DNA from: an uncultured Pelagibacteraceae bacterium
GTDB lineage: Bacteria > Pseudomonadota > Alphaproteobacteria > Pelagibacterales > Pelagibacteraceae
Assembly: GCA_902558815.1 (NCBI GenBank)
Contig: CACEFF010000003.1
Location: 28,723-92,722, forward strand
Direction: 5' to 3'
Length of the DNA: 64,000 nucleotides
A program made the position numbers and the translations under genes. The notes under the pieces were generated by a model. The model was not told the origin of the DNA. It saw only the letters and a list, made by a program, of their open reading frames with translations, and did no database searches. Positions 59,191-64,000 of the stretch are shown piece by piece (within the stretch, counting starts at the first letter, position 1; every line of letters begins with the position of its first letter).

Positions 59191-60617
59191 TACTAGATGA
59201 TAACACTATTCACGATATATCATATGACGCTATAATTTGTGGAAGTGGACCTGCGGGAGTAAGTTTAGCAATTGATTTGGAGAGAAGTGGAATTAAATCT
59301 CTTATAATTGAAGCAGGAGATGAATTCTATAGTGAAGAGGCTCAAAAAAAATATATTGGTAAAGTGGAAGGAAGCTTTCCAAAAGATTTGAGTTTGCTTA
59401 GATTAAGTCAATTTGGTGGTACTACTGGACATTGGGGTGGAGTATGTAGGCCTTTAGATGATTATGATTTTAATCAATGGCCAATAAACAAAGAAGAATT
59501 AAATAAATTCAAAATTCCTACTAGTAATTTTTTAAACATCAAAAACAATTTTGGAGAAAAACAATTAAATTCTAATTTAAAAATTATTGAATTTTTACAA
59601 TCTGATTTAAGAATTTATGAAAAATATTACGAGTACATAAAAGAGTCTAAAAATATATTTTTAATCTTAAATACCTCAATAACTGATATTGTCTTAAATG
59701 ATAAATCAGTCAAATCTATTTTTATCAAAACACCTTTTAAAAAAATTGCCATTAAATCAAGACTATTAATTCTAGCTTGTGGCGGAATAGAAAATTCTAG
59801 ATTACTTCTTTGGTTTAGGGAAAAGAATAAAAATTTTCTTAAAGATTCACCGATAGGAAAATATTGGATGGAACATCCATTTAAACTAATAGGCTCAGGT
59901 ATTGCAAACTTTGCAAAGGTAAGGGAAAAATTTAAAAACGATTTCTATGCTTTTGATAATTTCAGAAACTGGGGAAATTTTACTGTTAGCTTAGCTCCTA
60001 CAAAAAAAATGATAAAAAAAAAAGACATATTAAATTCTGGAGTTTTTTTAACACTGCACGACAGGGACAACACCTCATTAAAAAATAATATAAAAGATTT
60101 GTTATGTGTAGCTCCAAAACTGTCTACTAAAATAGTAGATTTATTTAATAAAAAGTTATTATGTGGATTAAGCGTCAGCTCATCATGGGAACAAGATGCA
60201 GAAGTATTTAACAAAATTACTTTAACTAAAAAGATAGATCATACTGGAATACCAGAAATTAAACTTGATTATAAAATCTCAGAAAAAACTATACAAACGG
60301 CTAAAGAAATGGTTAGTCAAATTGGTGAATACTTTATTTCTAATGATCTTGGAAGAATAGCTTTTGATCAAAATATAATGGAAAGAAAAAATTTTCTTTC
60401 TGATGCTGGTTATCATCACATTGGGGGTACAAGAGCAGGTTCAGACGAAAATCTATCAGTAGTCGATGAAAACTTGAAAGTATTTGGAATGGAAAACTTT
60501 TATGTCCTTGGCAGCTCAGTATTTCCAAGTGGAGGGCACGCAAATCCAACTTATACCATAGTACAATTATCATTTAGATTATCTGCGCATTTAAAGAAAA
60601 AATTATTAGAAGTTTAA
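59187..60617 (+). CDS. GMC-family FAD-dependent oxidoreductase
   Basis: Flavoenzyme of the glucose-methanol-choline family that oxidises an alcohol or sugar. FAD-binding loop AIICGSGPAGVSLAIDLERSGIKSLIIEAG lies near the N-terminus, then FGGTTGHWGGVCRPLDDYDF, LILACGGIENSRLLL, and the C-terminal HHIGGTRAGSDENLSVVDENLKVFGMENFYVLGSSVFPSGGHANPTYTIVQLS, which holds the catalytic His region. The ORF track starts at a TTG (59163); I prefer ATG 59187 (MILDDNTIHD) because it overlaps the micro-ORF stop as ATGA. That gives 476 residues. No signal of its own. In this island a sugar-modifying role is likely, but the substrate is unknown. Confidence 0.88.
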   Translation: MILDDNTIHDISYDAIICGSGPAGVSLAIDLERSGIKSLIIEAGDEFYSEEAQKKYIGKVEGSFPKDLSLLRLSQFGGTTGHWGGVCRPLDDYDFNQWPINKEELNKFKIPTSNFLNIKNNFGEKQLNSNLKIIEFLQSDLRIYEKYYEYIKESKNIFLILNTSITDIVLNDKSVKSIFIKTPFKKIAIKSRLLILACGGIENSRLLLWFREKNKNFLKDSPIGKYWMEHPFKLIGSGIANFAKVREKFKNDFYAFDNFRNWGNFTVSLAPTKKMIKKKDILNSGVFLTLHDRDNTSLKNNIKDLLCVAPKLSTKIVDLFNKKLLCGLSVSSSWEQDAEVFNKITLTKKIDHTGIPEIKLDYKISEKTIQTAKEMVSQIGEYFISNDLGRIAFDQNIMERKNFLSDAGYHHIGGTRAGSDENLSVVDENLKVFGMENFYVLGSSVFPSGGHANPTYTIVQLSFRLSAHLKKKLLEV

Positions 60618-61325
60618 TTTCTTTTTTATTTTCCAAATCTTCAAAAGACCAATTAAAGAAATCAATATCTCTTTAGTCGTCACATTACTAGTTCCTTTAA
60701 CCCTGTTAACAAAAATTGTACTAACTTCATCAATTTTAAATTTGTTATAATACAATTGCATTAATATTTCTGATAACACAATATATCCATCACCAATTCT
60801 ACCACAATTTTTAATTACAAAATTTGCTGCATTACTAGAATATATTCTATATCCATTCGTATAATCGCTTATTGGTACTTTGAGTAAAAACTTTGTTAAT
60901 TTGTTTGAAAAAAAAGATAATATTTTTCTTTTTAAAGACCAATTAATTATTTTACTATCCTGCTTATATCTGCTTGAAATTAACATATCTAAATTATTTT
61001 TTTCAAAATAATCTATATTATTTAGAAGCTCATTTGGATTATGAGATAAATCTGCATCCATCTCTATTATCATCTTTATATCAATATTAAGATTGAAAAT
61101 ATGTTTTATTCCAAAAAGAACAGCTGATCCTCTGCCTTCTTTTTTTTTTCTATTTAAATAAATTATATTGAAGTTTTGTTTTTTTATTTCTTTTTCAAAA
61201 CTATCTTCTGAGTCATCAACAATTACAATTATTAAATCTTTAATTTTGCATTTAGCTATTGCTTCAAGTAAAACATTTATATTTTCATATTCGTGATAAC
61301 AGGGAACTACTATGAATTTATTCAT
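60606..61325 (-). CDS. Polyprenol-phosphate sugar synthase-like GT2 (DPM1-like)
   Basis: GT-A transferase of the dolichol-phosphate mannose synthase type: FIVVPCYHEYENINVLLEAI, LIIVIVDDSEDSF, MIIEMDADLSHNPNELLNNI (DAD with the following DLSHxP is diagnostic) and DYTNGYRIYSSNA. At 239 residues it has no membrane domain, as in the soluble DPM1 form. It would load a sugar onto polyprenyl phosphate to feed the GT-C-like membrane proteins of this island. It overlaps the convergent GMC gene by 12 bp. Confidence 0.88.
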   Translation of the reverse strand: MNKFIVVPCYHEYENINVLLEAIAKCKIKDLIIVIVDDSEDSFEKEIKKQNFNIIYLNRKKKEGRGSAVLFGIKHIFNLNIDIKMIIEMDADLSHNPNELLNNIDYFEKNNLDMLISSRYKQDSKIINWSLKRKILSFFSNKLTKFLLKVPISDYTNGYRIYSSNAANFVIKNCGRIGDGYIVLSEILMQLYYNKFKIDEVSTIFVNRVKGTSNVTTKEILISLIGLLKIWKIKKKLNF

Positions 61326-61329
61326 AACA

Positions 61330-62115
61330 TTAAACTAATTTAACTTTTGCTTTTTTTATTTTATTTATATTTGCGACTGAAACATTTATTTTACTGTTAG
61401 AAAACACATATTTTTTCTTACTTATATTTTTATATATAAATTTTTTAATCGAAATTCCTTTTCCTGATCCAATATTATATGTCCCCCTAAGTCTTTTCTT
61501 ATAAACTTGAAAAATAATCTTTATTACTTTTTCTGCATTTGAAAAATCTCTGATACAATTACCGTTTTCAATATAAATTTTTTTTGACTTAAGTTTTCTT
61601 ATTTTTTCTTTTATAGATGGATAAAGAAAAGGTTTCTTTTGCATATTATGAAATATGCTAAAAATTCTTCCGATAAAATAATTAAAATTTTTATTTTTAT
61701 TAGATTTTATTATTTTTTCGCCAATTAATTTTGTTTTTCCATAATATGAAATTGGATGAGTTACAGATTTTTCTGTAATTGGTTTTTTTGAGAATTTATA
61801 AACATGAGATGTACTCGAAAAAAATAAAAAAAAATTTCTGTTACTCTGATTTATAGATTTAATAATATTTTCAACTCCTAAAATATTGGTATTATAAGTT
61901 TTTTTTTTATTTGTGTTTGATTTTTCAACTGAAGTGTATGCAGCAAAATGAAAAATATAATCAATATTTTTTTCTATTTTTAACCAATCTTTGATATTTC
62001 TTATTTTAGTAATATCTCCATAAAAATTTGAGTACTTAATTTTTTTTTTTTTTAATTCCTTAATTAGTAATTTTCCTAAAAGACCTGTACTTCCTGTTAT
62101 TCCTATTTTTTTCAA
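61330..62115 (-). CDS. NAD(P)-dependent epimerase/dehydratase (extended SDR)
   Basis: Extended short-chain dehydrogenase acting on a nucleotide sugar. Rossmann loop KKIGITGSTGLLGKLLIKEL, DYIFHFAAYTSVEKSNTNKK, FLFFSSTSHVYKFSKKPITEKS and the active-site YxxxK in SYYGKTKLIGEKII are seen. The C-terminal part has NCIRDFSNAEKVIKIIF and YNIGSGKGISIKKFI. At 261 residues it is shorter than most 4-epimerases (about 310-340), and ends near the last family helix. It could be an epimerase or a reductase of the RmlD/GDP-fucose-synthase sort. Substrate undetermined. Confidence 0.82.
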   Translation of the reverse strand: MKKIGITGSTGLLGKLLIKELKKKKIKYSNFYGDITKIRNIKDWLKIEKNIDYIFHFAAYTSVEKSNTNKKKTYNTNILGVENIIKSINQSNRNFFLFFSSTSHVYKFSKKPITEKSVTHPISYYGKTKLIGEKIIKSNKNKNFNYFIGRIFSIFHNMQKKPFLYPSIKEKIRKLKSKKIYIENGNCIRDFSNAEKVIKIIFQVYKKRLRGTYNIGSGKGISIKKFIYKNISKKKYVFSNSKINVSVANINKIKKAKVKLV

Positions 62116-62154
62116 TGTAATAATGCTATATGGTTGTTATAAATATACTTAAAT

Positions 62155-63177
62155 ATGAAAAAAAAAATAGCTATCATTTTTGGTGTAACAGGTCAAGATG
62201 GTTTTTATTTATCAAAACTTCTCCTAAAAAAAAATTATATTGTTCATGGAATTAAAAGACGATCTTCCTCTGTTCCAACTAAAAGAATTGAAAAATTTTT
62301 AAATCAAAAAAACTTTATAGTTCATTATGGAGACATTACAGATACATCGTCAATTCAAAATTTGATTAGTAGTATCAATCCAGATGAAATTTATAACTTA
62401 GCTGCTCAATCACATGTTGGTGTATCATTTTTTACACCATTATTTACTGCTAATGTAAATGCAATAGGTGTTTTAGCTATTCTAGAGGCCATCAAAAACC
62501 ACAAAAAAAGGATTAAGTTTTATCAAGCTGGAACTTCAGAAATGTTTGGAAAAACAAAAGATAAATTTCAATCAGAAAAAACAAACTTTAATCCTCAAAG
62601 CCCATACGGAACAGCTAAAGTTTTTGCTCATCAAATAACTCAGAATTATAGAGATGCATATAATATATTTGCTGCTAATGGAATTTTATTTAATCACGAA
62701 AGTCCAATGAGGGGCGACAACTTTGTTACAAAAAAAATAGTTAGCTCTTTAACAAAGATAAAATATGGTAAACAAAAAAAATTGGTTTTAGGAAACTTAT
62801 ACGCTAAAAGAGATTGGGGGCATGCATCTGATTATGTAGAAGCAATTTATAAAATTCTGCAACAAAAAACACCTGATGATTATGTTATTGCTACAGGTAA
62901 AGACTATACTATTAAAGAATTTGTGAATAAAACTGCAAAAATTCTTAATCTAAACATTAATTGGAAAGGGAAAGGCCTTAAAGAAATTGGAATCGATAAT
63001 AAAGGTAAAACAATAATAATTGTTGATAAAAAATATTTTAGGCCATTGGAGGTTGATTATCTTAAAGGAAATGCATCAAAAGCCAAAAAAATTCTTAAAT
63101 GGAAGATGAAAAATAATTTGAATGACTTAATAAAAGAAATGATTAAACATGAATTAAACGAATTAAAAATAAATTAA
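62155..63177 (+). CDS. gmd: GDP-mannose 4,6-dehydratase
   Basis: Converts GDP-mannose to GDP-4-keto-6-deoxymannose, the precursor of GDP-fucose, GDP-rhamnose, GDP-perosamine and similar sugars. Motifs: IIFGVTGQDGFYLSKLLLKKNYIVHGIKRRSSS, PDEIYNLAAQSHVGVSFFTP, YQAGTSEMFGKT, PYGTAKVFAHQITQNYRDAYN (catalytic Tyr and Lys) and FNHESPMRGDNFVTKKI. The 340-residue length is right. Its stop interlocks with the convergent GT gene. The neighbouring epimerase is the natural candidate to take the 4-keto product further. Confidence 0.94.
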   Translation: MKKKIAIIFGVTGQDGFYLSKLLLKKNYIVHGIKRRSSSVPTKRIEKFLNQKNFIVHYGDITDTSSIQNLISSINPDEIYNLAAQSHVGVSFFTPLFTANVNAIGVLAILEAIKNHKKRIKFYQAGTSEMFGKTKDKFQSEKTNFNPQSPYGTAKVFAHQITQNYRDAYNIFAANGILFNHESPMRGDNFVTKKIVSSLTKIKYGKQKKLVLGNLYAKRDWGHASDYVEAIYKILQQKTPDDYVIATGKDYTIKEFVNKTAKILNLNINWKGKGLKEIGIDNKGKTIIIVDKKYFRPLEVDYLKGNASKAKKILKWKMKNNLNDLIKEMIKHELNELKIN

Positions 63178-64000
63178 TTATTTAAAAATTTTAAAAACTT
63201 TTTAGCTCTAATTTCCCATGAATAATTTTTTGCTGTCTTAAGTGCATTCTTTTTCATATAATTATACTTACTTGGATTAGCTAAAATTTTATAAATATTT
63301 CTTTTCCAAGAAACCAAATCTCTGTTACTTATTATGACGGCGTTCAAATTATTTTTTAATATATGACCATATGCTTTAAGTCTAGATGCAATAATTATAT
63401 TTCCAGCAGCCAAATAATCAAACATTTTTAGTGGTGAAATATATTTAGAAATTTCTAAGTTTTGAGATTTTACCATTACCCTATTCTGATAGGGCATCAA
63501 TGCAATATGATATCTTTTCAAAACTGAATGAACTTCACTATATTTCAATTTTTTCTTCAAAATTATATTCTTATTTTTTATTATAAAATTTCTATCTTTC
63601 AAAACGGAAAAATCACCATAAATATGGAAGTCAATACCTGGTAAAATCTTTGATAACTCAGAAATAATTTCAATTCCCTTACCTTGATAAAAACTACCAA
63701 TATACACACAAGACTTTTTAAAAAAAAAATTATTATTTTTTTTATTTAAGATATCTGCACCATCGTCAAGTATTATATATTTTTGATTATAAATTTTCAA
63801 ATCACGAATTAGTGATCTATTAATAAGAATAAACGAAATATTCTTTTTAAAGGAAGTTAACATTAACATCTTGAAAAAAAATTTTGAAAAACCTGTTATA
63901 TTATGATGAATTTCAAGAGTATTTTTCTTATTCAAAAATGAGAGAAAAATTGAACAAAAAATACTTCTTCCAATAATATAATCACCTTTTTTATAATTCT
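63174..64000 (-). CDS. Family 4-like glycosyltransferase, N-terminus beyond window end
   Basis: The ORF track starts at TTG 63935, but the frame is open to the window end and reads ...NYKKGDYIIGRSIFCSIFLSFLNKKNTLEIHHNI, so the gene is cut. GT-B features are GSFYQGKGIEIISELSKILPGIDFHIYGD as the start of the second domain and KYISPLKMFDYLAAGNIIIASRLKAYGHIL, where GT4 enzymes have the SPLKMFEYMAA nucleotide-binding loop. The segment LKRYHIALMPYQ precedes this. At least 276 residues are visible. It probably acts in the same surface glycan. Confidence 0.85.
   Translation of the reverse strand, partial: NYKKGDYIIGRSIFCSIFLSFLNKKNTLEIHHNITGFSKFFFKMLMLTSFKKNISFILINRSLIRDLKIYNQKYIILDDGADILNKKNNNFFFKKSCVYIGSFYQGKGIEIISELSKILPGIDFHIYGDFSVLKDRNFIIKNKNIILKKKLKYSEVHSVLKRYHIALMPYQNRVMVKSQNLEISKYISPLKMFDYLAAGNIIIASRLKAYGHILKNNLNAVIISNRDLVSWKRNIYKILANPSKYNYMKKNALKTAKNYSWEIRAKKFLKFLNN

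Noticed and set aside
44371-64000. CRISPR array, restriction-modification or toxin-antitoxin system in the island
   Set aside because: No spaced direct repeats and no nuclease, DNA methylase or toxin-like proteins are visible; the methyltransferases present are of the small-molecule or sugar type.

Overview
The window looks like a core-genome stretch of a SAR11-type alphaproteobacterium (Pelagibacterales, 'Candidatus Pelagibacter'-like). The DNA is very A+T rich, gene spacing is a few bases or negative, no insertion sequences or prophage genes are visible, and gene orders are alphaproteobacterial (folP-ftsH-tilS-cpoB-pal-tolB-tolA-tolR-tolQ, zapA next to a coiled-coil partner, xseB-ispA-dxs). 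The decisive landmark is a lone 5S rRNA gene (44130-44245, minus) whose upstream side holds about 20 kb of surface-polysaccharide genes and no 23S gene. This is the arrangement I know from SAR11, where a hypervariable island (HVR2) sits between 23S and 5S. The assignment rests on reading by eye; no search was run.

Layout. 1-7.7 kb: 5'-part of pyruvate phosphate dikinase (cut by the window start), glycyl-tRNA synthetase glyS/glyQ, an SppA-type peptidase, a long-chain polyprenyl diphosphate synthase and pdxH. 7.7-16.3 kb: aroC, the isoprenoid cluster dxs-ispA-xseB, a Sua5/TsaC protein, an ABC exporter pair, tRNA-Arg(TCG), an RluD-type pseudouridine synthase and rpoH. 16.3-28.7 kb, all leftward: purA, thiD, glmM, folP, ftsH, tilS and the complete Tol-Pal envelope system. 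28.7-32.1 kb: a divergent RuvC-like nuclease, yebC, a YmdB-type phosphoesterase, a folate cyclo-ligase, zapA and a ZauP-like coiled coil. 32.1-40.4 kb, rightward: the central-carbon cluster tkt-gap-pgk-fba, then thiE-like, efp, suhB, bL31, a DUF1013/TrcR regulator, bS21 and initiator tRNA-fMet. 40.4-44.2 kb, leftward: transaldolase, the three-gene proton-translocating transhydrogenase, a 36-residue aa3 oxidase subunit IV, bL36 and 5S rRNA.

44.4-64 kb is the accessory island. It contains glycosyltransferases of families 2 and 4, a methyltransferase-GT2 fusion, a WecA/MraY-type phospho-sugar transferase, an O-antigen-ligase-like protein, FkbM-type and other methyltransferases, an O-acyltransferase, a GMC oxidoreductase preceded by a tiny Tat-signal-like ORF, GDP-mannose 4,6-dehydratase, an NAD-dependent epimerase, and a frameshifted polytopic membrane protein. 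Orientation flips almost gene by gene. The likely product is a strain-specific cell-surface polysaccharide: nucleotide sugars come from Gmd and the epimerase, the lipid-linked chain is started by the WecA-like enzyme, the GTs extend it, acyl and methyl groups decorate it, and the ligase-like protein transfers it.

No CRISPR array, defence island or clearly novel multi-gene system was found. The best leads are small: a 5S gene with its own promoter and bL36 starting 7 nt behind it, an apparent ATT start on bS21, a phage-like RuvC in a ruv locus without ruvAB, five convergent gene pairs with interlocked stop codons, near-leaderless promoter placement, the frameshifted membrane gene, and the Tat micro-ORF/GMC pair.
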